A stretch of 53,905 bases of DNA from Lachnospiraceae bacterium. GTDB taxonomy: Bacteria; Bacillota; Clostridia; Lachnospirales; Lachnospiraceae. Made by a program: the position numbers and the translations under genes. Location of the stretch: contig JAFXAZ010000079.1 of NCBI GenBank assembly GCA_017521985.1, positions 1 through 53,905 of the forward strand. The letters are read 5' to 3'. The notes beneath the pieces were generated by a model, which saw nothing but the letters and a program-made list of their open reading frames with translations, made no database searches and was not told the origin of the DNA. Shown piece after piece: positions 28,046 to 37,546 of the stretch. Position 1 is the first letter of the stretch. Every line of letters begins with the position of its first letter.

Positions 28046-28570
28046 TCAATAAATCTTCATAATCTTTTTACTGGTCTTTTCCTCAATAAATCTGCAATAC
28101 TCCTCTGCCGTTCCACCTGATATGCTGCTCTTATCATATACCTGTGCATGATTGGCACTATATATAAATACAAAGTATTCCTTTGTCTCTGCAATCTGCA
28201 TAACTTTGTCGTAGTTCCACTCCGTCTTTCCAATTTCCGTAATGGATGCAAAACCTTCTTCTGTAAAAATGCTTGTTGCCTTCTCGGTTCCTTTAAGCAT
28301 ACGTTTGCTTGCTATGTAACCATTTAATGCGTCTTCCCAAATAAATACAATAAAAATGGCGAGTATTGCAAGCCACGTAACTATATTCTTGGCATCGAAA
28401 ACAACTCCACTTCTTAAGGAATTCACTGCCAGAAAAGCACCCATAATCATCACAATCCAGCCTAAAATATGAGAACGTCGGCTTCTTTTTTTACGGACTG
28501 TTTTTCGTAATGCCCTTGCCATTGTTGTTAATGCCTTTTGATTATAACTTGTTTCAAATGTAAATTCCAT
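28046..28570 (-). CDS. YcxB-like membrane protein
   Basis: 174 residues: a short N-terminal cytoplasmic part with a basic stretch (KTVRKKRSRRSH), two membrane helices (LGWIVMIMGAFLAVNS and NIVTWLAILAIFIVFIW), and a C-terminal globular domain (TSIFTEEGFASITEIGKTEW, YSANHAQVYDKSSI) resembling YcxB-like proteins. Function unknown. A GGAG site lies before the ATG; the alpha/beta hydrolase ends 19 bp upstream, so the two may share a transcript. Confidence 0.75.
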   Translation of the reverse strand: MEFTFETSYNQKALTTMARALRKTVRKKRSRRSHILGWIVMIMGAFLAVNSLRSGVVFDAKNIVTWLAILAIFIVFIWEDALNGYIASKRMLKGTEKATSIFTEEGFASITEIGKTEWNYDKVMQIAETKEYFVFIYSANHAQVYDKSSISGGTAEEYCRFIEEKTSKKIMKIY

Positions 28571-28589
28571 GTGTGCTCCTCCTTATTCT

Positions 28590-29396
28590 CTACTCCTCCA
28601 AAAACTCCAACACCACGTCATTAAAATCCTTTGCTTCTTCATACAAGGCATGTCCGTAATCCGGATACATTTTCAGCTTCGCCCCCGGAATCTGACTTGC
28701 AATTTCCCCAGAACTTTCCGGACCCACAATGATATCTTTTTCTCCACCAATTACCAATGTTGATGCCTGAATGGTATGTAGCAAGTCATAGCAGTCATGG
28801 TTTATGCATGCCTCTGCCATAACAATAAAGCGTTCATAAGATTTTGGTTTACCAAATTTCCCGACCACGTTCAGCACCCATTTGTTTTTGCGGATATATT
28901 CTTGGGTATACATTTTTACCATAATATCCACCATCAGTTCGTGAAAAGCGTCTCGTTTTGCCATGTCAATCCATGGAGGAAGTACCTTTTCTATGTAAGC
29001 ATTGGGTCTGGCGCTTGTCACTGCAAGCACCAGTTTGTCCACCGCTTCCGGATAATTTATAGCAAAATGCTGGGCGATCATTCCGCCTTGAGATACGCCC
29101 AAAATATCAGCCTTTGCGATTTCCAGCATGTCCATAGCCTGTTTTAAATCCGCTGCCATATCCTTTGTAGTATAGCCCGGTTTCAATTTATTTTTGCGGC
29201 TGAATACATATACGCGGTAGTCCTTTGCAAATATTTTGTACATAATTGCAAAAGGAACAGCCATGCCCTTTGCGGTTTTCAAGCCGTCGCCCAAGCCCGG
29301 AGTCATAATAAAAGGTTTCTTGCCTTTACCAAAAACAAGATAATCCATGGTAGTTTCACCGATAGTAAGACAACCATTTTTCGCATTATAAAACAT
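28590..29396 (-). CDS. Alpha/beta hydrolase
   Basis: About 268 residues. The nucleophile elbow is ILGVSQGGMIAQHF, with Ser in G-x-S-x-G; the acid is in GGEKDIIVGPE and the catalytic His in YPDYGHALYEEA near the C-terminus. The substrate is unknown. AGGAGGG is six bases before the ATG at 29396, which I prefer to 29426. It follows the choloylglycine-hydrolase-like gene closely, which suggests co-transcription. Confidence 0.9.
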   Translation of the reverse strand: MFYNAKNGCLTIGETTMDYLVFGKGKKPFIMTPGLGDGLKTAKGMAVPFAIMYKIFAKDYRVYVFSRKNKLKPGYTTKDMAADLKQAMDMLEIAKADILGVSQGGMIAQHFAINYPEAVDKLVLAVTSARPNAYIEKVLPPWIDMAKRDAFHELMVDIMVKMYTQEYIRKNKWVLNVVGKFGKPKSYERFIVMAEACINHDCYDLLHTIQASTLVIGGEKDIIVGPESSGEIASQIPGAKLKMYPDYGHALYEEAKDFNDVVLEFLEE

Positions 29397-29427
29397 GACC
29401 TTCCCTCCTGAATTTTCTTTGCTCACG

Positions 29428-30378
29428 CTACTCTATCAAATCAAATTGGTAGACATCTGCCTCATCCAAATTTACAGCGTACATATCCACTGCCGTTATC
29501 GTACTGTTATCATAGGTTATATAATAGTATACTCCTTTATCGGTATTACAGCAACTAGAATATCGGGTATATTCATATTCTCCATTTTCCGAAAGCACAC
29601 AGCCCTTAGGCATTGCCACAGCCCCCAGAATATGGAAAAACTGACTTACACTTTCCCGTTCACTACTTCCGGAACGTGATTTCTCTTTTACAAATACTGC
29701 ACGTACAAAACGGGACGTGGACGAAAAATCGCCCGGCAAACCAAAAGCTCCAAGCCCCAAACTATAATTTTTCAAATCTTCTGTAGGACAAATGTTATTG
29801 ACCGCAATGCCCTCGTGGAGCCCCATATAATTATTCAGATTCATCATGTGATAGTCAAACGTTGGATTATTGGTCAATACCCCATATGGATTTTCATAAA
29901 CCTTAAGACCACTCTTCACACTTTCCACCGTAATAGAACATTCTTTATCTGAAATAATCCAATGTAACGGTGTTAAAGGTAATTTATCACTGAAGTTTAT
30001 ATTCACTAAATTAATTTTATTAAGCAGTGCTCTCGCTTCCTCAACGTTTGCACACTGGGCCAAAATCCACGGAGTAAACTCAAAAGGCGTTATATTATCC
30101 TTGGAAGCGTCATACTCTTTGTAATCTGCATTGTGCGGAAAATTCAGCCCTGCCATACTAAGTCCCTTTTCATTGGTGGCTTCGTAATATAGCGGATAAT
30201 CATCCACAACCGTGGCCATACCAATCATGGCATAGTGTTCACACAATGAAGAGACGCATCTCATCGGAAACTCATAAAAACGCGGAGTAATTACCACACG
30301 CTCCCCATAAGACCTTTCCAAATCTAAATTTCTGCCAAAATAATGATTGTTTGTTTTATACGTTACTGCTGTGCACAT
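29428..30378 (-). CDS. Choloylglycine hydrolase family (bile salt hydrolase-like)
   Basis: 316 residues starting MCTAVTYKT, so Cys2 becomes the N-terminal nucleophile after Met removal. FGRNLDLERSYGERVVITPR supplies the conserved Arg and Asp, and LTNNPTFDYH the conserved Asn; TSRFVRAVF carries the second Arg. Length and motifs fit conjugated-bile-acid hydrolases of gut Clostridia; penicillin V acylase is the alternative within the family. I choose 30378 because GGAG precedes it and because the Cys must be at position 2. It lies in DNA that interrupts the folate cluster. Confidence 0.9.
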   Translation of the reverse strand: MCTAVTYKTNNHYFGRNLDLERSYGERVVITPRFYEFPMRCVSSLCEHYAMIGMATVVDDYPLYYEATNEKGLSMAGLNFPHNADYKEYDASKDNITPFEFTPWILAQCANVEEARALLNKINLVNINFSDKLPLTPLHWIISDKECSITVESVKSGLKVYENPYGVLTNNPTFDYHMMNLNNYMGLHEGIAVNNICPTEDLKNYSLGLGAFGLPGDFSSTSRFVRAVFVKEKSRSGSSERESVSQFFHILGAVAMPKGCVLSENGEYEYTRYSSCCNTDKGVYYYITYDNSTITAVDMYAVNLDEADVYQFDLIE

Positions 30379-30441
30379 AAGGGTCTCCTTCACTTAAATT
30401 TTCCTAAGTATTATCCCCAAATTCCATTAAAAATAATAAAA

Positions 30442-30924
30442 TTACCACACAATTTCACAATTCTTCCGGTCTTCACTCCACTTACATTCCTCCGCTGCCT
30501 GACAGGCAAAGCACGCCCGACTCATCCGGTCTGCCTTTGCAATAAGTGTCCTCAATCCTTTGTCGCCAATCTCTTTTTTATCACTATGATGATAAATGGC
30601 ATCCACTATTTCTGCAATCTCATCTTCTTCAAATCCACAGTCGCGTAAAATCTCCGGTGCCAGCCTTGCACTGACAAACGCATGCTTTTCCCCGGTTTCA
30701 TACTGCACATGACGTCCTATATCGTGCAAAAGGGCTGCAGCATATATCATATCCTTAGATACCTGATATGCCTCTTCCATGTTCAAAATATAGGCGATTC
30801 GAGCCACATCCAAGACGTGTGACATATTATGCTTGCAAAAAATGCGTTCCTGTTCTTTCACAGCATTGGCTTCCATATATGTTTTAAAAAGTGAATGATG
30901 TAAAATTTGATTGATTCTGTCCAT
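30442..30924 (-). CDS. HD-domain phosphohydrolase-like protein
   Basis: 160 residues. HNMSHVLDVARIAYIL supplies the first His, and AALLHDIGRHVQYETGEKH the HD pair and further ligand; a C-terminal Cys-rich stretch (CFACQAAEECKW) may bind metal. HD proteins hydrolyse phosphate esters, often of nucleotides. It follows folE by about 75 bp on the same strand. An HD gene in folate operons is common in Lachnospiraceae, so a role in pterin or nucleotide handling is plausible, not shown. AGGAG precedes the ATG. Confidence 0.88.
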   Translation of the reverse strand: MDRINQILHHSLFKTYMEANAVKEQERIFCKHNMSHVLDVARIAYILNMEEAYQVSKDMIYAAALLHDIGRHVQYETGEKHAFVSARLAPEILRDCGFEEDEIAEIVDAIYHHSDKKEIGDKGLRTLIAKADRMSRACFACQAAEECKWSEDRKNCEIVW

Positions 30925-30998
30925 AGTTTTCTCCTACTAAACCAAAAAGGGAGGCTTCCCAAATTAACAAACGCCGGAGCAAAAGCCCCGGCACGTTC

Positions 30999-31553
30999 CT
31001 ACTTTATCGCCCAAAACACTTGCTGTTTTAAGCTGTCATTCTCAGCAAATGCGCCTCTGCAGGCAGTTGTTATCGTCTTAGCCCCCGGCTTTTTCACACC
31101 ACGCATAGTCATGCACATATGCTCGGCTTCCATATAAACCATGACACCCTGGGGCTTTAAAATCTCCATAATAGCATCAGCAATCTGACCGGTGAGCTGC
31201 TCCTGAATCTGCGGACGTCTTGCAAAAACCTCCACGGTGCGGGCAAGCTTGCTAAGCCCCACTACCTTTCCGTTTGGAATGTACGCAATATGCGCCTTGC
31301 CATAAAAAGGCATGAGATGATGCTCGCACAAAGAATAAAAGGTAATATCCTTTTCGATAACCATTTCACTATTGCTGCTGGTAAAGGTTTTGGATAAATG
31401 CTCCTCTGCCGTTTCATCCAGGCCACCACATATTTCCTCATACATCCGTGCTACGCGGGCCGGTGTGTCCACAAGCCCTTCTCTATTTATATCTTCGCCA
31501 ATCCCTTCCAATAAAAGTTGAATGGCTGCTTCTACTTTTGCTTTATCTACCAT
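30999..31553 (-). CDS. folE: GTP cyclohydrolase I
   Basis: 184 residues. Zinc ligands and active site: [23 protein letters not shown], with Cys and two His; later [20 protein letters not shown]. It opens GTP to dihydroneopterin triphosphate, the first step of folate synthesis. The start overlaps the folC stop by 11 bp; AAGGAG lies before it. FolB, FolK and FolP downstream in the pathway are encoded at 25203-26852. Confidence 0.98.
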   Translation of the reverse strand: MVDKAKVEAAIQLLLEGIGEDINREGLVDTPARVARMYEEICGGLDETAEEHLSKTFTSSNSEMVIEKDITFYSLCEHHLMPFYGKAHIAYIPNGKVVGLSKLARTVEVFARRPQIQEQLTGQIADAIMEILKPQGVMVYMEAEHMCMTMRGVKKPGAKTITTACRGAFAENDSLKQQVFWAIK

Positions 31554-32859
31554 GTCTGCTCCTTTTCACCTTGTCTGTGCGGTCTGCATATATTTTCTTA
31601 ATGGCACCCAAATAGGAAAGGGAACCAAAACATAAAATCACCGTATCCTTGTCTGCCAGTAAATGGGACACTTCTACAGCCTCTTCCAAACTGCTTAGGT
31701 TTGTCACCTGATTATGATATTCTCTGGCTGCAAGTGCCAGCTCGTATGCCCCCAGCGCACGCGGATTCTCCGGTGGTGTAATGGTCAAAATATGCTCTGC
31801 ATACTTTGCGGTCATGGACAATATCTTTTCATATTCTTTGTCCTTTAACACACCCATTATGTAAATCATACGCTTACCAGAAAAATAAGTTTCTATAGAA
31901 GAAACCAGTTTTCTGGCTGCATCTTCGTTATGAGCTCCATCTATTACAAATAACGGCTGCTTGCCCAACACCTCTAATCTTGCCTGCCAAATGGTGTCCT
32001 CAAGTCCTTTATAAATCGCTTTATCGGAAATGTCAACACCCATCTTACGTAATTGCAGCATAACTTCCACCGCGGTCACTGCATTGGAAATCTGATGGAT
32101 ACCCGCCAGATGAATTTTCAGCTTAGGCAGACCTTTATAGGAAAATTGCTGTGTGGTTAAACCATACTTGATTCCGGTTGCTTTAGAAGCATCTGCTACC
32201 ACCAATGAACCGCCAACCTGCTCTGCCTGCTTTTGCAAAACCTCTTCTACTTCTCGCTCCTGTTTACAACTGATAAGAAGTGAACCTGCTTTTGCAATGC
32301 CTGCTTTCACACGCGCAATACTGGTAAGATCCTTACCCAAAAAGCCCATGTGATCCATGCTGATAGAAGCCCATACACATGCCACCGGTGCCGGAATTAC
32401 ATTGGTGGCATCGGTATCACCACCCATACCAACTTCCAATACCACATAATCACAGTTTTTTTCTGCAAAATACAAAAAACCAAGGGCTGTTTCTACTTCA
32501 AAGGGTGTCGGGTGCGGATAACCTTCGGCCACCAGTTCCTCACAAACTGCTTTTAAACGCTCAACATATTCACACAAATCCTTTTGGGTAATCATACGCG
32601 TTCCAATTTGAAAACGCTCTCTATAATCTGTAATGGTCGGAGACACATATCGTCCCACACGAAATCCTGCTGCCATAAGCATATGTGCAATATAAGCAGA
32701 CGTAGAACCTTTTCCGTTGGTACCTGCAATATGTATAAACTTACACCTTGTCTCCGGGTGCTCCAATTTTTCACAAAGTCGCTGCATATTATCCAGGCCA
32801 AGTACCGAACCATATTGATTTAATGACTGAATATATTCTAGTGTCTCCTTATAATGCAT
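31543..32859 (-). CDS. folC: Folylpolyglutamate / dihydrofolate synthase
   Basis: 438 residues, Mur-ligase fold. N-terminal P-loop [36 protein letters not shown]; and [12 protein letters not shown] in the C-terminal domain. It adds glutamate to dihydropteroate and folates. It is the first gene of the transcript folC-folE-HD, with a strong promoter (32896-32924) and AGGAGG before the ATG. Confidence 0.98.
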   Translation of the reverse strand: MHYKETLEYIQSLNQYGSVLGLDNMQRLCEKLEHPETRCKFIHIAGTNGKGSTSAYIAHMLMAAGFRVGRYVSPTITDYRERFQIGTRMITQKDLCEYVERLKAVCEELVAEGYPHPTPFEVETALGFLYFAEKNCDYVVLEVGMGGDTDATNVIPAPVACVWASISMDHMGFLGKDLTSIARVKAGIAKAGSLLISCKQEREVEEVLQKQAEQVGGSLVVADASKATGIKYGLTTQQFSYKGLPKLKIHLAGIHQISNAVTAVEVMLQLRKMGVDISDKAIYKGLEDTIWQARLEVLGKQPLFVIDGAHNEDAARKLVSSIETYFSGKRMIYIMGVLKDKEYEKILSMTAKYAEHILTITPPENPRALGAYELALAAREYHNQVTNLSSLEEAVEVSHLLADKDTVILCFGSLSYLGAIKKIYADRTDKVKRSRHGR

Positions 32860-32895
32860 ACTGCCTCCTGAAAACGCGTAAAACTTAATGTTCTA

Positions 32896-32924
32896 AGTAT
32901 ATCAATTTGTTATCATTTTTTCAA
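32896..32924 (-). promoter_or_regulatory. Sigma-A-type promoter for folC operon
   Basis: Minus-strand TTGAAA (32919-32924), a 17-base spacer and TATACT (32896-32901). The -35 overlaps the end of the upstream araC-type gene. The leader is only about 30 bases, too short for a riboswitch. Confidence 0.8.
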
Positions 32925-33778
32925 TACTTTTCCTTTTTCCTCACATCCGTTGGCGACAATCCGGTTTCCCGTTTATAGCAGGCACTAAAATACGCCTGGC
33001 TGCTGAATCCCAATGCTTCGGCTGCCTGTGTCACACTCATACCCTGATGCAACAATTCCGTTGCTGCTTTTATTTTCAGCATCAACGCATATTTGTGAAT
33101 ACTGATACCCGCATATTTTTGAAAAATTCGCTTTAAAGAGGATACACTTGTATAACAGGCACCCGCAATCTCATCCACAGAAACCTGAATGTCAATACAG
33201 TGATTAATATAATTCACTGCATTTCGAAATATCTGTGCGTCCGGTTCTGTAGAGGTTTCCGAAATCTGACCACTGTCAATCAAGGATAAGAGCAACTGAG
33301 ATACATATGTACTAAGCATTTGATAATAAACCTTCGTAGCACATGCATGCACCAGATACTTGTGCTCGCGAACCCCTGAGACTTCTGCACTTTTTTCCAA
33401 GGTACTATGCAAATACTCCAGCAAAGACCGCATAATATGTTGCTGCACATCCGTAAGCTTAAAAACCTTGTCCTTTAAATACTCTTCCAAAGAACCCTCC
33501 ATGGAAAAGGAAAAAATAAGCAAGGTTGTTCCCTCTTCTTGCTCCACCTGTAATTTATGAAGCTCCAGCGGCTTGTGAAAAATAATATGGTTCTTTTCCA
33601 TATTATATACTCGTTCATCCCCGGAAACACATATACTGCCGTCCATTACATACACACACTCCCAGAAATTGTGTGTTTCCCCTGCAAAATGAAAGCCTTT
33701 CTCATAGTGAATATCAAAAAAAGAATAAAATTCATGTATATGTATTTGCTCTATAACCGGATACCCATTCCATATCAT
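32921..33778 (-). CDS. AraC-family transcriptional regulator
   Basis: About 285 residues. The N-terminal half is a cupin-like sensor (HFAGETHNFWECVYVMDGSI, HKPLELHKL); the C-terminal 100 residues hold two helix-turn-helix units (SVDEIAGACYTSVSSLKRIF and SVTQAAEALGFSSQAYFSAC). It is divergent from the kinase gene nahK across 170 bp, so it probably controls that cluster, with an amino sugar or its phosphate as ligand (inference). I start at 33778, with AGAGGAG upstream, rather than 33796. Confidence 0.93.
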   Translation of the reverse strand: MIWNGYPVIEQIHIHEFYSFFDIHYEKGFHFAGETHNFWECVYVMDGSICVSGDERVYNMEKNHIIFHKPLELHKLQVEQEEGTTLLIFSFSMEGSLEEYLKDKVFKLTDVQQHIMRSLLEYLHSTLEKSAEVSGVREHKYLVHACATKVYYQMLSTYVSQLLLSLIDSGQISETSTEPDAQIFRNAVNYINHCIDIQVSVDEIAGACYTSVSSLKRIFQKYAGISIHKYALMLKIKAATELLHQGMSVTQAAEALGFSSQAYFSACYKRETGLSPTDVRKKEKY

Positions 33779-33947
33779 AAATTTTTCTCCTCTCATCCTT
33801 TGATTTGACCCAAAAACACATATCCTTGAACTTTTATTGCATAGAAATATGTTTTTAGGCTTGTTATTATAATATCACATATGTTACAGAAAAGATAGAC
33901 CAAAAAGAAAACAAAACAGGGTCTGAAACTGCCCAAGAAGGAGAAGC

Positions 33948-35018
33948 ATGAAGAATTCAGTAAATTTAAACCAAGTATTACACCAATTTGACTTACCGGA
34001 AAGCATTGCGCCTTACGGAAACGGTCATATCAATGACACCTATTGTGTAGAAGCTCCAAGATACATCTTGCAGAGAATCAACACAAATATTTTCAAAGAT
34101 CCGGATGGACTTATGGAAAATATCGAAAACGTTACCGCATTCTTAAGGAAAAAAATTGCCGCAGCAGGCGGAAACCCGGACAGAGAAACGTTAACCGTAA
34201 TCAAAACCCTTGACGGCAAGAATTGTTATAAATACGATGACAACAATGTATTCCGTCTGTACTTATTTATTGAAGACACCAAAACCATTGAAAACGATAA
34301 AACCTATGATGATTTATATGAAGCGGGCATCGGTTTTGGACGTTTCCAGAAAATGTTAGAGGATTTTCCTGTGGAAATTTTACACGAGACCATACCGAAT
34401 TTCCACCATACTCCAAAACGTGTAGAAGCTTTAAAGCAGGCAATTGCAGAGAATAAGGCAGGTCGAAAAGACAGCGTGCAGGAAGAAATCGCTTTTGCAC
34501 TGGAAAAAGCTGCATTTGCAGACAAGGTTATAAAGGGTATTGCGGAAGGCAAAATTCCAATGCGTGTTACCCACAATGATACAAAAATTAATAATATTCT
34601 TTTTGATGCAGAAACCGGAAAAGCAGTCAGCGTAATTGACTTAGATACCGTAATGCCGGGCAGTATGTTATATGACTTCGGTGATGCCCTCAGAATGGGC
34701 GGTTCTACCGGTGCTGAAGATGAAACCGATTTAAGCAAAGTAAATTTTGATGCAAAGGCTTTTGAATGCTTTGCCAAGGGCTTCCTGTCAGAAATGAAAG
34801 ACAGCCTTACAGACGAGGAACTTGCACTGCTTCCATTCTCCGTTAAGCTTTTAACCTACGAATGCGGTATCCGTTTCCTGACAGATTATCTGAATGGTGA
34901 TACCTATTTTAAGATCCACAGAGAACATCACAATCTGGACCGTGCAAGAAATCAGTTCAAGTTGGTAGCAGATTTAGAAAATATGGAAGAGGAATTATTA
35001 AAATATTGTGTCAGATAA
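33948..35018 (+). CDS. nahK: N-acetylhexosamine 1-kinase-like phosphotransferase
   Basis: 356 residues, aminoglycoside-phosphotransferase fold. The catalytic loop VTHNDTKINNILFD and the metal-binding VIDLDTVMPGSMLYDFGDAL match NahK, which phosphorylates GlcNAc or GalNAc at C1 in host-glycan salvage. Full length for the family. AAGGAG precedes the ATG, and a TATAAT lies about 75 bases upstream. The following nucleotidyltransferase would use the sugar-1-phosphate. No lacto-N-biose phosphorylase or transporter is seen nearby. Confidence 0.87.
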   Translation: MKNSVNLNQVLHQFDLPESIAPYGNGHINDTYCVEAPRYILQRINTNIFKDPDGLMENIENVTAFLRKKIAAAGGNPDRETLTVIKTLDGKNCYKYDDNNVFRLYLFIEDTKTIENDKTYDDLYEAGIGFGRFQKMLEDFPVEILHETIPNFHHTPKRVEALKQAIAENKAGRKDSVQEEIAFALEKAAFADKVIKGIAEGKIPMRVTHNDTKINNILFDAETGKAVSVIDLDTVMPGSMLYDFGDALRMGGSTGAEDETDLSKVNFDAKAFECFAKGFLSEMKDSLTDEELALLPFSVKLLTYECGIRFLTDYLNGDTYFKIHREHHNLDRARNQFKLVADLENMEEELLKYCVR

Positions 35019-35039
35019 AATAAATATACAAGAAAATCT

Positions 35040-35068
35040 TTGACAAATATCTAATAATAATGTAATAA
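35040..35068 (+). promoter_or_regulatory. Possible internal promoter before nucleotidyltransferase
   Basis: TTGACA (35040-35045), 17 bases, TAATAA (35063-35068). It matches consensus well, but the GGAG ribosome site comes only two bases after the -10, so a transcript might start too late to carry it. Weak candidate. Confidence 0.35.
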
Positions 35069-35084
35069 TGGAGCGTGTAAGATT

Positions 35085-36008
35085 ATGAAAAAACCAGTAT
35101 TAGTAATTATGGCAGCCGGAATGGGCAGCCGTTATGGTGGCTTAAAGCAAATTGACTCTGTAGATGCACAGGGACATATCATTATTGATTTCTCTATTTA
35201 TGATGCTGTCCGTGCAGGCTTTGAAAAAGTAGTTTTTATTATCAAGGAAGAAATCGAAAAAGATTTCAAGGGAACCATTGGTAATCGTATTTCCGAGTTC
35301 ATAGACGTGGAATATGTTTTCCAGGAAGTAAACAAGTTGCCTGAGAACTTTTCTCTTCCGGAAGACCGAAAGAAACCTTGGGGTACCGGTCATGCTATTT
35401 TGTGTTGTAAAGATTGCATTGATGGACCATTTGCCGTTATCAATGCAGACGACTATTACGGCCGTGAAGCGTTTGAAAAAATTTACAACGCTTTATTGGA
35501 TGACAGTGCAGAAAAGGCATGTTCCCATGCTATGGTAGGTTATGTTCTTCGCAATACCCTTACCGAAAACGGTACCGTTTCCCGTGGTGTTTGCAGCGTT
35601 GATGACAATGGTTATTTGCAGCAGGTAGTAGAAAGAACGAAAATCAAAGAATGCGGTGACGGAGCTGCTTATTTGGATGAAGATGGCGAAACCTGGGTAG
35701 ATATTTCTCCGGAAAGCATTGTTTCCATGAATTTATGGGGCTTTAAGAAAAGCATTATAGAGGAATTGGGAGCATCCTTTGAGAAATTCCTTACCGAAGA
35801 AATGCCTTTGAACCCATTAAAGAGTGAATTCTTCCTTCCTACCGTGGTACAGCAATTGTTAAAGGCTGACCGTGCTGAGGTAAAAGTGCTGGAGTCTAAG
35901 GACAAATGGTTTGGCGTAACTTACAAAGAAGACAAACAAAAAGTAGTGGAGGCTATTGCTGCCTTAAAGGCGCAAGGAGTATACCCGGAATTTCTTTGGA
36001 GAAAATAA
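35085..36008 (+). CDS. Sugar-phosphate nucleotidyltransferase
   Basis: 307 residues. The N-terminal MAAGMGSRYGGLKQID is the nucleotide-binding loop of this family; GTGHAILCCKDCIDGPFAV and INADDYYG (metal-binding Asp) follow. It would join a nucleotide to a sugar-1-phosphate. Its place after nahK suggests HexNAc-1-phosphate as substrate, forming UDP-HexNAc. This is inference; glucose-1-phosphate remains possible. Confidence 0.85.
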   Translation: MKKPVLVIMAAGMGSRYGGLKQIDSVDAQGHIIIDFSIYDAVRAGFEKVVFIIKEEIEKDFKGTIGNRISEFIDVEYVFQEVNKLPENFSLPEDRKKPWGTGHAILCCKDCIDGPFAVINADDYYGREAFEKIYNALLDDSAEKACSHAMVGYVLRNTLTENGTVSRGVCSVDDNGYLQQVVERTKIKECGDGAAYLDEDGETWVDISPESIVSMNLWGFKKSIIEELGASFEKFLTEEMPLNPLKSEFFLPTVVQQLLKADRAEVKVLESKDKWFGVTYKEDKQKVVEAIAALKAQGVYPEFLWRK

Positions 36009-36010
36009 CA

Positions 36011-36601
36011 ATGATTAAGATTAAAAAGACTTCTATCGAACAAGCAGAAAAATTTCAATTAACCCATAAATTATGGGGCACGGAAGCATATAAACCTACC
36101 GTTTATGTACAACTTGCATATGACGAGGAAGGTATTACCGTAAGATTTACCGTAGACGGCGAATCCAATCCATTACGTAACAAGCACGAGCATCTTGCCT
36201 ATGTTCACGAAGACAGTTGCGTAGAATTTTTTGCTAACTTTGCACCGGAAGGGAGCAAACATTACATCAATTTTGAAGTGAATGCCGCAGGCTACATGAA
36301 CGTGGCATTCCGTACCAGCAGATATGATGCAGAACCTTTAGCACTGGCCGATATTGAAGCCTTTTGTATCACCCCTGTTCTTTATGAAAATTACTGGACT
36401 TTAACCTATAAAATCGGTTTCGATTTCATCAAGAAATATTATCCGACTTTTGATATAAGCAAGTGCGAATATATTCTCGGAAACTTCTATAAGTGCGGAG
36501 ATTTAACCGAAATGAAGCACTACGTATCTTATTTTATGATGGGCGACAAGCCTGATTACCATCGTCCGGAATATTTTGGCAAAATCGCAGTGGAACATTA
36601 A
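36011..36601 (+). CDS. CBM9-like carbohydrate-binding protein
   Basis: 196 residues, beta-rich, resembling CBM9-like domains: YVQLAYDEEGITVRFTVDGE, then VHEDSCVEFFANFAPEGSKH and YINFEVNAAGYMNVAFR. No signal peptide is seen, so it is probably cytoplasmic, unlike xylanase-linked CBM9. The start two bases after the nucleotidyltransferase stop implies translational coupling. Its role beside nahK is unknown, perhaps binding the sugar or intermediate. Confidence 0.78.
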   Translation: MIKIKKTSIEQAEKFQLTHKLWGTEAYKPTVYVQLAYDEEGITVRFTVDGESNPLRNKHEHLAYVHEDSCVEFFANFAPEGSKHYINFEVNAAGYMNVAFRTSRYDAEPLALADIEAFCITPVLYENYWTLTYKIGFDFIKKYYPTFDISKCEYILGNFYKCGDLTEMKHYVSYFMMGDKPDYHRPEYFGKIAVEH

Positions 36602-36626
36602 TTTTTAGGATAACATTTAAACTTAT

Positions 36627-36676
36627 AAAAGCACATGAATGACCAATAAAAAAATCGGTCGTTCATGTGCTTTTTT
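36627..36676. terminator. Bidirectional terminator, CBM9-like and Fic genes
   Basis: An 18-bp stem (36627-36644 with 36657-36674, one mismatch) built on AGCACATGAATGACC, with T-runs on both sides. It separates the chromosomal sugar cluster from the accessory region to its right and could lie close to that region's boundary. Confidence 0.85.
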
Positions 36677-37545
36677 CTATCTTTTTACAAATAAATATTT
36701 CCCTTTGCCCATTCCTTTTATCGGATATATCAAATTATGATTCACCATCTTTTTTATTAATTCCGACGCGGGAGATGCTGTCAAATTTAACAGTTGCATA
36801 ACTTCTGTTCTTCCAAAGAATTTATAATATCCGAATGCTTCAAACAAATCCTGAATATGCTTTTGTGTCTTTTTTCCCACTGTTTTCGGGATCTTAATAT
36901 CCTGTTTTTCCTCTATGATATTCTGTTTTTCAATATCAATGTCCTGTTTTTCGTTTTGAATATCCTGTTTTATAATTTCCCATCTAACATGTACATGTCG
37001 ATTTCGAAGTTCATTTTGCTCTCCCAATAACAGATTTCTTAAAAACAATTCAAGAAATGTTGTTGTTTCTCGTATACCTTTTGACAAATCATTATAGTTT
37101 GCTCTGACAAGTGCATTCCTGAAATACCATGCATTCTCTGCGAAAACATCATTCGTCACTTGAAATCCCATTGTACGGAGATACTTGATAAAAAAAACAG
37201 CCGTAGTTCTTGTGTTCCCTTCACCAAATGCATGAATTTGCCATAATCTTGAAACAAATTTAGCCAAATGTGAAATGATTGCCGATAATCCTTCATAAGA
37301 ATACTCATATTCTTTTTCTGTTTGAATATCATATTCAAGCAACGCTCTTAATTCTAAAGCATTTCCGTAGTGTACAGATTCTCCATCTAATATCCATTCT
37401 TTTTTTGAAATATTATAGTCCCTTATCTTTCCGGCATGACTGTATATTCCTTCAAACAATCTTTTATGAATCCCTACATACTGTGGCACCCAGGCTCTAC
37501 TTGTTTAATATATTCTTCGAAAGGATCCTTTCTGATATCATCCAT
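36677..37545 (-). pseudogene. Fic-family protein with N-terminal internal deletion
   Basis: From 37489 the frame encodes a Fic core with the motif WQIHAFGEGNTRTTAVFF, followed by a C-terminal wing-helix-like part after a Gln/Ile/Glu-rich linker (QNIIEEKQDIKIPK). The true N-terminus appears at 37545 as MDDIRKDPFEEYIKQVEP, but it runs out of frame into a stop within a few codons. About 100 residues, where class II Fic proteins carry their inhibitory helix, are missing between. An alternative GTG start at 37489 could still make the core. Fic enzymes AMPylate target proteins. A short ORF precedes it. Confidence 0.7.
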
Positions 37546-37546
37546 T

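Noticed and set aside
29428-30378. Definite bile salt hydrolase
   Set aside because: Catalytic residues fit, but the family also includes penicillin V acylases and other amidases, so substrate was left open.
32860-32895. Folate riboswitch upstream of folC
   Set aside because: The leader from promoter to start is only about 30 bases.
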